Notes under the pieces: model-generated
Seen by the model: the letters and a program-made list of their open reading frames with translations, nothing else
Database searches by the model: none
Told to the model about the DNA's origin: nothing
Part shown: positions 6,823 through 13,565 of the stretch, piece after piece
Numbering within the stretch: position 1 is the first letter of the stretch
Layout: every line of letters starts with the position of its first letter
NCBI GenBank assembly: GCA_958405565.1
Contig: CATYEN010000028.1
Span: 1 to 29,551 of the forward strand
DNA length: 29,551 nt
Direction: 5' to 3'
DNA from: an uncultured Collinsella sp.
GTDB taxonomy: Bacteria > Actinomycetota > Coriobacteriia > Coriobacteriales > Coriobacteriaceae
Program-made: the position numbers and the translations under genes

Positions 6823-7419
6823 TTAGGCGCTGATGATGTTGGGTAGCGGCAGGTCGTGGGCGTCGGTGGGGACATGCTCGACGCGCTGCTCGTCAAAGGC
6901 GATGCCGATGATGTGGCACGATGCCAAGAGCGTGGGCAGGTAGCGGTCGTAGCAGCCGCCGCCGTAGCCCAGGCGTGCGCCGGTGCGATCGAACGCCACG
7001 AGCGGCACAACAATCATGTCGAGAGCCTCGGCAGACACGATGGGGAAGCGGTCACTGTCGATGTCCGCGGCAGCGAAGGTTCGCGTAGGATGGGTGATAA
7101 ACGGAGCCGCGGCCGCGTCGCTGGCGGCGACCGCCCGCATGCACATGCGCTGGCCACAAGCTGCGGCATCAATTGCCGAGAGCATGCACGGATAGGCTAC
7201 GCGCCAGCCGCGCGCGGCGGCCGCAGCGGCAAAGGCGGCGGGATCTGCCTCGGAACCCATCGCGGCATAGACGGCAACGGTGTGCGGCGCCGCGGCACCC
7301 AAGCGATCAAACAGCTCAACCAGCCGCGCACAGATAACGGCAGACTTTGCCGCCCGCACATCCAAATCAAGAGCATCGCGCCGAGCAATCACCGCCCGCC
7401 GCAACTCAGCTTTATCCAT
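6823..7419 (-). CDS. 5-formyltetrahydrofolate cyclo-ligase
   Basis: This is a 198-aa ATP-dependent enzyme converting 5-formyl-THF to 5,10-methenyl-THF, a salvage step in one-carbon metabolism. The N-terminal helix MDKAELRRAVIARRDAL carries the phosphate/ATP-binding basic residues. The family signature is VPLVAFDRTGARLGYGGG followed by CYDRYLP, near residues 140-165. I chose the ATG at 7417-7419 because GGAGG lies 5 bp upstream. An in-frame TTG at 7446 would add nine residues but begins inside the hairpin at 7436-7474. The protein is Ala-rich but has normal length for the family (about 180-200 aa). It lies convergent to metA with only 23 bp between stops. The names fau and ygfA are used in other species. 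Confidence 0.92.
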   Translation of the reverse strand: MDKAELRRAVIARRDALDLDVRAAKSAVICARLVELFDRLGAAAPHTVAVYAAMGSEADPAAFAAAAAARGWRVAYPCMLSAIDAAACGQRMCMRAVAASDAAAAPFITHPTRTFAAADIDSDRFPIVSAEALDMIVVPLVAFDRTGARLGYGGGCYDRYLPTLLASCHIIGIAFDEQRVEHVPTDAHDLPLPNIISA

Positions 7420-7435
7420 CCCGGCCTCCTCTAAC

Positions 7436-7474
7436 AAACCTGCCAAAAAGGGACAGGTTTATTTTGGCAGGTTT
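7436..7474. repeat. 13-bp inverted repeat with GGGACAGGTTT core (REP-like)
   Basis: The arms AAACCTGCCAAAA (7436-7448) and TTTTGGCAGGTTT (7462-7474) surround AGGGACAGG. It lies right at the 5' side of the cyclo-ligase gene. The wording is typical of REP-like palindromes found dispersed in many genomes, but only one copy of this type is seen here. Confidence 0.6.
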
Positions 7475-7487
7475 TATCTGGGCAAAC

Positions 7488-7528
7488 GTCGAAGCCGCCG
7501 CAAAGGCGCCCTTTGTGGCGGCTTCGAC
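7488..7528 (-). terminator. Strong hairpin after hicB, possible terminator
   Basis: A 12-bp stem GTCGAAGCCGCC (7488-7499) with GGCGGCTTCGAC (7517-7528) continues inward through CAAAG/CTTTG. It lies just past the hicB stop on the minus strand. Only a short T stretch follows, so termination is plausible but not assured. Confidence 0.5.
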
Positions 7529-7540
7529 TCGACGTTGGCT

Positions 7541-7870
7541 TCACAGCGCCGCAGCGATCGCTTCAGTCACAAACTTATTGAGTGACTCACCCTTCTTTGC
7601 CGCCGCCAGCGCTGCTTGCTTGTGGAGCTCAGAGCCCGTTCTTACGTTGAACGAGCCCTTAAAAGCCCGCTCGGGTTCCTTGCCCTTCTCGGCGCAAAAC
7701 TCAAGGTAATCGTCGACGGCGTCGTGGAAGCATTGCTCCACTTCTTCAGCCGTGGAGCCTTCAAATACGATTGCGTCCCTAATGCCGGCGACCATACCTG
7801 TTAGCACATGCTGTTCGGCATCGAACTCGACCGGGGCGAAATAACCCTTGTATGCCAAAACGTTACTCAT
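7541..7870 (-). CDS. hicB: HicB-family antitoxin
   Basis: The 109-aa antitoxin is the second gene of a type II toxin-antitoxin pair. The N-terminal half (YKGYFAPVEFDAEQHVLTGMV) is the HicB partial RNase H-like fold that covers the toxin. The C-terminal part (about 72-109: FKGSFNVRTGSELHKQAALAAAKKGESLNKFVTEAI, quoted here only as its span) is a ribbon-helix-helix DNA-binding domain. I place the start at MSNVLAY because GGAGG lies 5 bp upstream; an ATG five codons earlier is less well placed. It overlaps the end of hicA by 8 bp. Autorepression through the palindrome over the hicA promoter is likely. Confidence 0.9.
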   Translation of the reverse strand: MSNVLAYKGYFAPVEFDAEQHVLTGMVAGIRDAIVFEGSTAEEVEQCFHDAVDDYLEFCAEKGKEPERAFKGSFNVRTGSELHKQAALAAAKKGESLNKFVTEAIAAAL

Positions 7871-8126
7871 GACTACCTCCGACATCTTGCAGAAAGCGAA
7901 CGATGTTTCGAATGGTCCCCGCTGTCAATTCGTCAGATGGATGAGGCGCGTGCATTACGAACATCCTGCCATCTGATGGCCTGTAGAAGCGAACGCGCGA
8001 TCCGGATGTCTTGCCTTTGCTGTCCATTTCAAAGCCATATGAAGCCATAACTTTAAGAAAGTCAGCGAATCTATACGTTGAAGGACAGCTAAGCAGCTGG
8101 GCGATGAGTTTATCGGATCGAGTCAT
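7863..8126 (-). CDS. hicA: HicA-family mRNA interferase toxin
   Basis: This is an 87-aa dsRBD-like toxin that in the family cleaves mRNA during translation until held by HicB. The core is GKTSGSRVRFYRP (38-50) followed by MHAPHP (58-63) and TAGTIRNIVRFL. In many HicA proteins the glycine-serine motif is followed by a catalytic His; here that site is Arg44, as in a recognised GSRVRF subgroup, and His59 and His62 are the nearby candidates. The toxin-first order with an 8-bp overlap into the antitoxin is canonical. GAGG precedes the ATG. The pair is a single operon read toward the cyclo-ligase gene. Confidence 0.88.
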   Translation of the reverse strand: MTRSDKLIAQLLSCPSTYRFADFLKVMASYGFEMDSKGKTSGSRVRFYRPSDGRMFVMHAPHPSDELTAGTIRNIVRFLQDVGGSHE

Positions 8127-8140
8127 CCCGCCTCACATTC

Positions 8141-8178
8141 TGCAACTATATTCTAGTTGCAATTTCAGTTCGATGCAA
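8141..8178 (-). promoter_or_regulatory. hicAB promoter overlapped by a palindromic operator
   Basis: On the minus strand the -35 is TTGCAT (8173-8178) and the -10 is TAGAAT (8150-8155), with a 17-bp spacer. An 8-bp inverted repeat, TGCAACTA/TAGTTGCA (8141-8148/8154-8161, 5-bp loop), encloses the -10. A dimeric ribbon-helix-helix repressor such as HicB binding there would block polymerase. Confidence 0.7.
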
Positions 8179-8191
8179 GCACCTCTACTAT

Positions 8192-8222
8192 AGAACATGT
8201 GTGCGTATAGAACAAGTGTTCG
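8192..8222. promoter_or_regulatory. Two tandem SOS (LexA)-box-like sites
   Basis: The site at 8209-8222, AGAACAAGTGTTCG, matches the Gram-positive SOS consensus CGAAC-N4-GTTCG at 13 of 14 positions when the inner purine/pyrimidine rules are included. A weaker version, AGAACATGTGTGCG, lies 17 bp away at 8192-8205. They are 66-100 bp upstream of hicA and not over its promoter. The heptamer ATAGAAC is shared with the frlB operators, so a GntR-type reading is an alternative. Confidence 0.4.
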
Positions 8223-8284
8223 AATCACAACTGAGGAAGGAGACAGGCACCTTTGTGGTGGTCTGTGCTGTGGAGTGGGCGTCT

Positions 8285-8361
8285 GCGGCGGTTTGTCTCA
8301 ATCTGTAACAGTAACTCGGCAAAATTGGACCTAGATGTTACAGATTGAGACAAATCGCCGC
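8285..8361. repeat. 26-bp inverted repeat
   Basis: The arms at 8285-8310 and 8336-8361 are complementary at 25 of 26 positions, around a 25-nt loop. The core is TTTGTCTCAATCTGTAACA. It lies between hicA and the M16 terminator and has no T-run on either side. The rest of the gap (8223-8284) holds an imperfect hairpin, CAGGCACC/GGTGGTCTG, and no convincing gene. Confidence 0.75.
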
Positions 8362-8390
8362 GGTGGGCTGCGCCGCCCCGCTCAAACCGC

Positions 8391-8434
8391 AGAAAAAAGG
8401 TAGATTTTTAGGCATGTCCCAAAAATCTACCTTT
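8391..8434 (-). terminator. Terminator of the M16 peptidase gene
   Basis: A 14-bp stem AAAGGTAGATTTTT (8396-8409) with its complement at 8421-8434 is followed on the minus strand by a T-run (8393-8398). It begins 6 bp after the stop codon region. Confidence 0.85.
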
Positions 8435-8439
8435 GTGCA

Positions 8440-11400
8440 TTAAGCCAGCAGGTCGATGACGGTAAAGCCGGCGTTGCTCTTGGCGATGACGTCGCGGCCG
8501 CCAAAGACGCAGGTGGGCGACTCGGCTGCGATGCGCGTCACGTCGGCGCCGAGCGAGCGAAGCTCACCGGGCGTGGCAGCGAGCATCTGGGCGCGGCGCT
8601 CCTCGCGTGCGTGCGGATCGAGCCCGGCCAGGTAGGTCGTGTTGCGGCGCTTGGTGAGCGCGTACGGCTTCACCGGCGCGTCCATGCCGCTTACGCAGCT
8701 CACGATAAAGCCCTCAAAGGCGGCCTCGTCGGGCTCAAAGCTGCCGAGCCATGCACCCGCGCGCTCCACGCGCTCAATCGAAGGATCGATCGCCGGGTCG
8801 CGGTAGGTGTAGAACGCCGTCTGGCGCTCGCCGGCTGCGCGGAATCCGCAGCCGTACGCACCGCCCTTCACGCGGATCTCGTTCCACAGGTAGTCGTAGG
8901 AGAGCGCGTTGGCAGCCACGGCCCAAGCGCCCGTCACGTCGATGCCCAGGCGACGCGGGTCGCACGCACGCGCGGCAAAGCAGATGTCGCTGGGGATCAC
9001 GAAAGCCTCGTGGCGGTCGCGCGGCTCCGGCACCACGAGCGTGCCGCTGGCAGCGCCGTCGCCCGCGCCAAGCCCCAGGTCGCCCGCGGCATCCCAGTAC
9101 GCGTCAAAGTCCTCGTCACTGCCGGTAAAGCTCGCCAGGCAGCCGTCGGCCACAAAGATGCGGTTTACCAGCGCGGCAAGCTTGGCGCGCAGGCCGTCCA
9201 GGCGCTCGTCAAAGTGGTCGAGCAGATCGCGCAGGAACAGGTAGAAGTCCACGCCCGAAAGCTGCTCGCGTACCACGGCCGAAGGCGAGCTGTAGCTCAT
9301 AGCGCGACCGAGCGCCGCCGAGTGTCCGTTGTTGATAAAGCCCTGCTCGAGCCCAATGCGAATCTGCGTGAGCACATCGCGCACGCGGTCGGCGTCGGCG
9401 TCCGCCAGCAGCGTGCTCGACCATACCTCGCGCGGCAGGCTCGCCAGCGCATCGATCTTCTCGGACAGGGCGCCGGCGCTCACCAACAGGTAGGGGCGCA
9501 CGCCGTCCACTTCGGGCTGCGTCATGACTTCGGTCGTAAAACTCAAAAAGCCGAGCTTGCCGGCGAGCAAGTTGTCGAGTTCCTCGGCCGAGTGCTCGCG
9601 CGTGGGCAGCTGCTTAAGCAGGCGGCAGAGCAGTGTCACATAGGGCAGGTCCTCAAACGCGACGCAACTCAGGTCGAAATACTGCATGGCGTAGGCCAGA
9701 CGGTTGGTGGGGATGCCGTGGCGCAGGCAGGGGATGGGCGCGGTCGTGTCCACGATCAGCGGCGGCTCGGGACGCGCCTCGCCAATGTCGGACACGCGCA
9801 GGCGCGGCAGCGTGGCCTTGGCCTCGGGCGTGTCTTCCGCCTCCTGCGCGGCACGCAGCGCGGCCGTGCGCTCGACCACGTCGGCCAGCTCGGCATCGGT
9901 CATGGCATCGCGTTTGGCTGCCAGCTCGGCGGCCTCGGCACCCTCCGAACCCTCGGCGGCGTCCACCGGCACCAGCTCAACCAGTGCCATGTGATCGTTC
10001 TGCAGCACCAGTTCGCGCAGTAGGCCCTCAAAATAGCTGCCGTCCAGGTCGCCGCGCAGCTCCTCGTACACCGGGCCGTACTTGAGCGCCAGCGTCGCGG
10101 CGTCGTCATCGTAGAGCCACGTGCTCAGCGCGTCGCACGCAATGGCCACGCCGTCGGCGATACCGTAGTCGCGCTGGCGCAGGTCGTATTCGTTGCTACT
10201 GATGATGGCTTCCAGGCGCTCGCGCGGAACGCCATGCTCGCATAGGTCGCGGCAGGCGTCCTGGAACACGCGGCGCAGCTCGCGCGCCACGCCGGGCTGC
10301 GCGTTTTGCAGCATGATGAGCTCGTAGGGCTGCAGACTCTCGGCCGCGGTGTAGCTCACCACGTTGCCGCCCAGGCCGGCGGCCAGAATGGCCTTCTTAA
10401 CCGGCGCTTCGTTGGAGCCCAGCAGCGCCTCAAACAAGATGTCCGCCGCGATCGTGCGCTTGCGGTCGAGTGCGCTGCCCAGCACCAGGCCCAGGCCCAC
10501 CAGGGCGTTTTCGGGCGTAGTGGCCATCTCGACGCGCTTATACTCGCAGGTCACGGGCGCCTGCACGCCCAGCGGATTGGGCGCCAGCGTGGATGGGTCC
10601 TCGCCGGCGGCAACGGCTGCGTCCATGCGCCGGCTTGCGGCGCTTGGCTGCGACAGATAACGCTCGTCCAAAAAGGCCAGTGCGCGGTCCACGTCCAGGT
10701 CGCCGTAAAGCGTGATATAGGAGTTGGAAGGATTGTAGTGGCGTGCGTGCGTGTCCAGGAACTGCTCGTAGGTGAGCGCAGGAATCGCGCGCGGGTCGCC
10801 ACCGCTCTCGTGCGCATAGGCGGTGTCGGGATAGAGCGCGGCGTTGACGGCGTCGTCAAGCACGCTCATGGGGTCGGACAGCGCGCCCTTCATCTCGTTG
10901 AACACCACGCCGTTATAGCGCAGCGTGCCCTCACGCAGGCTCGCGGAGCTGTCGCCGCTCTCGATCTCGACGCCCTCCGGCAGGTCCAGCTCGTAGTGCC
11001 AGCCCTCCTGCTCAAAAATAGTGGGCTTGGTATAGATAGCCGGGTTGAACACCGCGTCCAGGTACACGTCCATCAGGTTGTACAGGTCCTGCTCGTTGGT
11101 GGTGGCAACGGGGTAGATGGTCTTGTCGGGGTAGGTCATGGCGTTGAGGAACGTCTGCATGGAGCTCTTGATCAGGTCGACAAACGGCTCCTTGACGGGG
11201 AACTTGGCCGATCCGCACAGCACCGAGTGCTCAAGAATATGGAACACGCCGGTGGAATCGGCCGGCGGCGTCTTAAAGCCAATGGCAAAGGCCTTGTTTT
11301 CGTCGTCGCATGCCAGGTACAGCAGGCGAGCGCCCGAGGCGGTGTGGCGAAGCACGTAGGCGTCCGAGTCGAGCTCGGGCACGGTCTCGCAGCGCTCGAC

Positions 11401-11478
11401 GGCAAAGCCATGGCAGGTGGTGCCGGGCACCAGCAGCGCGGCGGCAGCGGCGCGCGGGTCGGTTGAGGTGGTGGGCAT
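8440..11478 (-). CDS. M16C metallopeptidase (insulinase / presequence protease type)
   Basis: This 1012-aa zinc peptidase belongs to the Cym1/PreP/HypA group, which degrades short peptides inside a closed chamber. The inverted zinc motif is HILEH (80-84: His80, Glu83, His84), and the distal ligand is Glu158 in FEQEGWHYEL, the usual spacing. Conserved KFPVKEPFVDLIKSSMQTFLN and AMTYPDKTIYPVA follow. The C-terminal half includes GGAYGCGFR, which contributes substrate-binding residues. The length fits the single-chain, four-domain architecture. The start MPTTSTD has AAAGGAG 8 bp upstream; longer in-frame starts run into the repeat cluster and are rejected. No signal peptide is visible, so it is probably cytoplasmic. 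It is transcribed alone and has its own terminator. Confidence 0.93.
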   Translation of the reverse strand: MPTTSTDPRAAAAALLVPGTTCHGFAVERCETVPELDSDAYVLRHTASGARLLYLACDDENKAFAIGFKTPPADSTGVFHILEHSVLCGSAKFPVKEPFVDLIKSSMQTFLNAMTYPDKTIYPVATTNEQDLYNLMDVYLDAVFNPAIYTKPTIFEQEGWHYELDLPEGVEIESGDSSASLREGTLRYNGVVFNEMKGALSDPMSVLDDAVNAALYPDTAYAHESGGDPRAIPALTYEQFLDTHARHYNPSNSYITLYGDLDVDRALAFLDERYLSQPSAASRRMDAAVAAGEDPSTLAPNPLGVQAPVTCEYKRVEMATTPENALVGLGLVLGSALDRKRTIAADILFEALLGSNEAPVKKAILAAGLGGNVVSYTAAESLQPYELIMLQNAQPGVARELRRVFQDACRDLCEHGVPRERLEAIISSNEYDLRQRDYGIADGVAIACDALSTWLYDDDAATLALKYGPVYEELRGDLDGSYFEGLLRELVLQNDHMALVELVPVDAAEGSEGAEAAELAAKRDAMTDAELADVVERTAALRAAQEAEDTPEAKATLPRLRVSDIGEARPEPPLIVDTTAPIPCLRHGIPTNRLAYAMQYFDLSCVAFEDLPYVTLLCRLLKQLPTREHSAEELDNLLAGKLGFLSFTTEVMTQPEVDGVRPYLLVSAGALSEKIDALASLPREVWSSTLLADADADRVRDVLTQIRIGLEQGFINNGHSAALGRAMSYSSPSAVVREQLSGVDFYLFLRDLLDHFDERLDGLRAKLAALVNRIFVADGCLASFTGSDEDFDAYWDAAGDLGLGAGDGAASGTLVVPEPRDRHEAFVIPSDICFAARACDPRRLGIDVTGAWAVAANALSYDYLWNEIRVKGGAYGCGFRAAGERQTAFYTYRDPAIDPSIERVERAGAWLGSFEPDEAAFEGFIVSCVSGMDAPVKPYALTKRRNTTYLAGLDPHAREERRAQMLAATPGELRSLGADVTRIAAESPTCVFGGRDVIAKSNAGFTVIDLLA

Positions 11479-11530
11479 ATGCAGTCTCCTTTGACGCCCC
11501 AGCGGGGGCGAATCGAGTCGAATCCCCGAG

Positions 11531-11536
11531 AGTATA
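11531..11536 (-). promoter_or_regulatory. M16 peptidase -10 element
   Basis: TATACT on the minus strand lies 53 bp before the start codon. A weak -35, TTGGTC, is 16 bp upstream. The spacer contains the 10-bp palindrome CCCATATGGG (11537-11546), which could be a regulator site. Confidence 0.45.
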
Positions 11537-11566
11537 CCCATATGGGGCCCTCGACCAATCTGCCGG

Positions 11567-11714
11567 ATGAGCGTGGATTTTCGGACACACGAGCGTGGAA
11601 ATTCGGACGCCCGCCAAATGAGCGTGGATTTTCGGACGAAATCGACCGCCAAAAGCCCAAAAACCGTCCAAATATCCACGCTCATTTTCTGACTGTCCAA
11701 TAATCCACGCTCGT
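11567..11714. repeat. GAGCGTGGAT repeat family, locus 2 (five copies)
   Basis: Five units of the consensus AYGAGCGTGGATTWTYGGAC occur: 11567-11586, 11589-11608 and 11618-11637 on the plus strand, and 11666-11685 and 11695-11714 on the minus strand. The forward and reverse groups face each other, so the block can fold as nested hairpins, like a REP cluster (BIME). The last base of each unit is held as GGAC, while the AT-rich centre varies. Confidence 0.85.
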
Positions 11715-11726
11715 CCATCACTCACG

Positions 11727-11960
11727 TATCTCTCATCTCTCATTCGTCACTAATACGAGAGATAGCAGAAAGACGAGAGATAAATATGAGAGATAACTGA
11801 GCAGCAGAGAGACAAGCAATCATGGAATTATCTCAATACTGATTGTTTTACAAGTAAAAACATGTTTATATGAAACAGATGACAGACATCTTATCTTTCA
11901 TCTCTCGCTCATCTCTAATATGAGACATAACAGAAAGATGAGAGATAATTACGAGAGATA
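11727..11960. repeat. Two duplicated arrays of GAGAGATA sites
   Basis: Array 1 (about 11727-11800) has GAGAGATA at 11757, 11775 and 11788, with inverted copies near 11727 and 11735. Array 2 (about 11899-11967) has GAGACATA at 11922 and GAGAGATA at 11940 and 11953, with inverted copies at 11900 and 11911. The arrays align to each other over about 60 bp, including CAGAAAGA and GAGATAACTGAG. The region is much more AT-rich than its surroundings. It looks like operator clusters for the downstream Schlafen/HATPase gene, but this is inferred only from position. Confidence 0.7.
11843..11872 (+). promoter_or_regulatory. Candidate promoter between the GAGAGATA arrays
   Basis: A -35 TTGTTT (11843-11848) is followed after 17-18 bp by TTATAT/TATATG (11866-11872). 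It is in the most AT-rich part of the gap, with one operator array on each side. The leader to the predicted start codon would be about 145 nt. Confidence 0.4.
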
Positions 11961-12023
11961 ACTGAGAGACGAAGGAAATCTATTCGCGGCATTCTTCGCA
12001 GAACCGAGCGAAAGGACGTGCAG

Positions 12024-13490
12024 GTGAACGAAAACGAACTGACCGGTTTGCTCGAGTCTTTAAGGCGCATGGGCTCGGACGATCTTAACGTCGAAGTGAA
12101 GGAGAGCGCCACGACGCTTTCCCACGACGTATGGGAAACGGTCAGCGCTTTCGCAAACACCGCCGGCGGCATCATCGTACTCGGAGTGAGCGAGCGCGCG
12201 GGTTTTGTCCCAGTTGCAAACTTTGAGACCGAGAAAGTGCTCAACCAATTCGTGGCGGGCATGGGCGATGCTGGCGGTCGCGGAAAGCTGGCCAATCCGC
12301 CCAAATACACCATTGAGCGCGTGGGGCTTCGGGGTACCGTTGTTCTCGTTATCACGATTGAGGAGCTCGACCCGTCGAGCAAGCCTTGCTATGTAATAGA
12401 GCGGGGCGCCCAGGGCGGCAGCTACAAGCGCGTCGATGACAAAGATGTCCCGCTTTCGTCGACCGAGGTTTTGGCACTGTCGTCATATGAACGGACGAGT
12501 CCTAGCGATCGCGATGCGGTGCCCGGCACGAGTGTGGGCGATCTCGACGAGTCGCTGGTCGACCGCACGATAGAGCGTGCCTATTCGTTGACGCCTCGAG
12601 CGATGCGCGGTGCGGCGGACAAGAAGACAAAGATGGAGCGTCTGAATTTCCTCGACTTCCAGGGCAATGTTACCAAGGCCGGCCTCCTTGCCGCGGGCGT
12701 TTACCCCCAGCAGTTCTATCCCAAGCTCTTCATTGATGTGGCTGTCCACGTGGGAACTCAAAAGGGAGCTGCGGGGCCACTAAGGTTTATGGACCGCACA
12801 GTCTGCGAGGGCACTCTGGGCGAGATGATTTCGGATACTGTCGCGGCTGTCGCCAAAAACCTGCGCCGCATCTCGACCGTCCAAGGCGTCTCGCGTGTCG
12901 ACTCGCTGGAGATTCCCGAGGAGGTTCTGCGCGAGGCAATCGCCAACGCCGTAATCCATCGAGAATACGGGGATCGGTTCTGTGGACAATCGATTGCCGT
13001 CGACGTCTTTGACGATCGTGTCGAGGTGACGAATCCTGGCGGCCTTTACGGGGGAAAGACTCGCGAGAACTTGTTTGACGGCAGCTCCCGATGCCGTAAC
13101 GCGACGCTCGTGAAACTCATGTCGATTGTCCCGCTTCCGGATGGCGCAGGTTCGCCGGCTGAGGGCAATGGCTCGGGCATCCCGATGATGATCGATGCCA
13201 TGCGCGCGCATGGTCTGGCCGAGCCCCTGTTCTGCCCGGGGTTCGATCGGTTCAAGGTCGTACTTTACCGTTCAAAGATCGAGCCGGTCGATCATGGCGG
13301 GGGCATAATTGTGACGGCACTCAAACACTACGGCGAGCTGGGGACGCGTGAGCTGGCAGAACGCACGGGGCTTACAATTTCCCAGGTTAGGTCGCGCGTC
13401 AATGCACTCATTGCTCAAGGCGAGCTTGAGCCCACGGCGCCGGCGACGAGCCGCAACCGCAAGTATCGACTGTCAGAGCGCGTGGAATAA
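12024..13490 (+). CDS. AlbA_2/Schlafen-type, HATPase-like regulator with C-terminal HTH
   Basis: This 488-aa protein is of the kind annotated as 'ATP-binding protein' or 'putative DNA-binding domain protein'. The N-terminus (about 10-140) is an AlbA_2/Schlafen domain: EVKESATTLSHDVWETVSAF, NTAGGIIVLGV and a GSYKRV strand. The middle to C-terminal part (about 300-410) is the HATPase_c_4 region, with LREAIANAVIHREYG, VDVFDDRVEVTNPGGL and GNGSGIPMMIDAM. A winged helix follows (about 430-470: TRELAERTGLTISQVRSRVNAL). I start at GTG 12024 because AAAGGA is 7 bp upstream; GTG 12018 would leave too little space. Family members are linked to regulation and sometimes to mobile or defence loci. Its function here is not known. 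Flanking arrays of short repeats suggest autoregulation. Confidence 0.85.
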   Translation: MNENELTGLLESLRRMGSDDLNVEVKESATTLSHDVWETVSAFANTAGGIIVLGVSERAGFVPVANFETEKVLNQFVAGMGDAGGRGKLANPPKYTIERVGLRGTVVLVITIEELDPSSKPCYVIERGAQGGSYKRVDDKDVPLSSTEVLALSSYERTSPSDRDAVPGTSVGDLDESLVDRTIERAYSLTPRAMRGAADKKTKMERLNFLDFQGNVTKAGLLAAGVYPQQFYPKLFIDVAVHVGTQKGAAGPLRFMDRTVCEGTLGEMISDTVAAVAKNLRRISTVQGVSRVDSLEIPEEVLREAIANAVIHREYGDRFCGQSIAVDVFDDRVEVTNPGGLYGGKTRENLFDGSSRCRNATLVKLMSIVPLPDGAGSPAEGNGSGIPMMIDAMRAHGLAEPLFCPGFDRFKVVLYRSKIEPVDHGGGIIVTALKHYGELGTRELAERTGLTISQVRSRVNALIAQGELEPTAPATSRNRKYRLSERVE

Positions 13491-13565
13491 ATGCGTTAGT
13501 GGACGAGGCGACCCACTAAGGTAAAGCGGTTGTTGCTCAGTCGACGGTGATGCTAAAGACTCGGC

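Noticed and set aside
8611..11466. Long plus-strand open frames inside the M16 peptidase gene
   Set aside because: Same shadow effect; the minus-strand frame carries the complete M16 motifs.
11567..11714. CRISPR array
   Set aside because: Units are 20 bp in both orientations with irregular 2-28 bp gaps, and no cas gene is present.
11479..11743. Upstream extension of the M16 gene and other frames through the 20-bp repeat cluster
   Set aside because: The translated segments are repeated DERG/SENPR-like units from the DNA repeats; AAAGGAG supports the internal start at 11478.
12018..12020. GTG 12018 as the start of the Schlafen-type gene
   Set aside because: Only 2 bp from the AAAGGA ribosome site; GTG 12024 has proper spacing.
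13496..13519. Terminator after the Schlafen-type gene
   Set aside because: A 7-bp TTAGTGG/CCACTAA hairpin is present but has no T-run and low stability.
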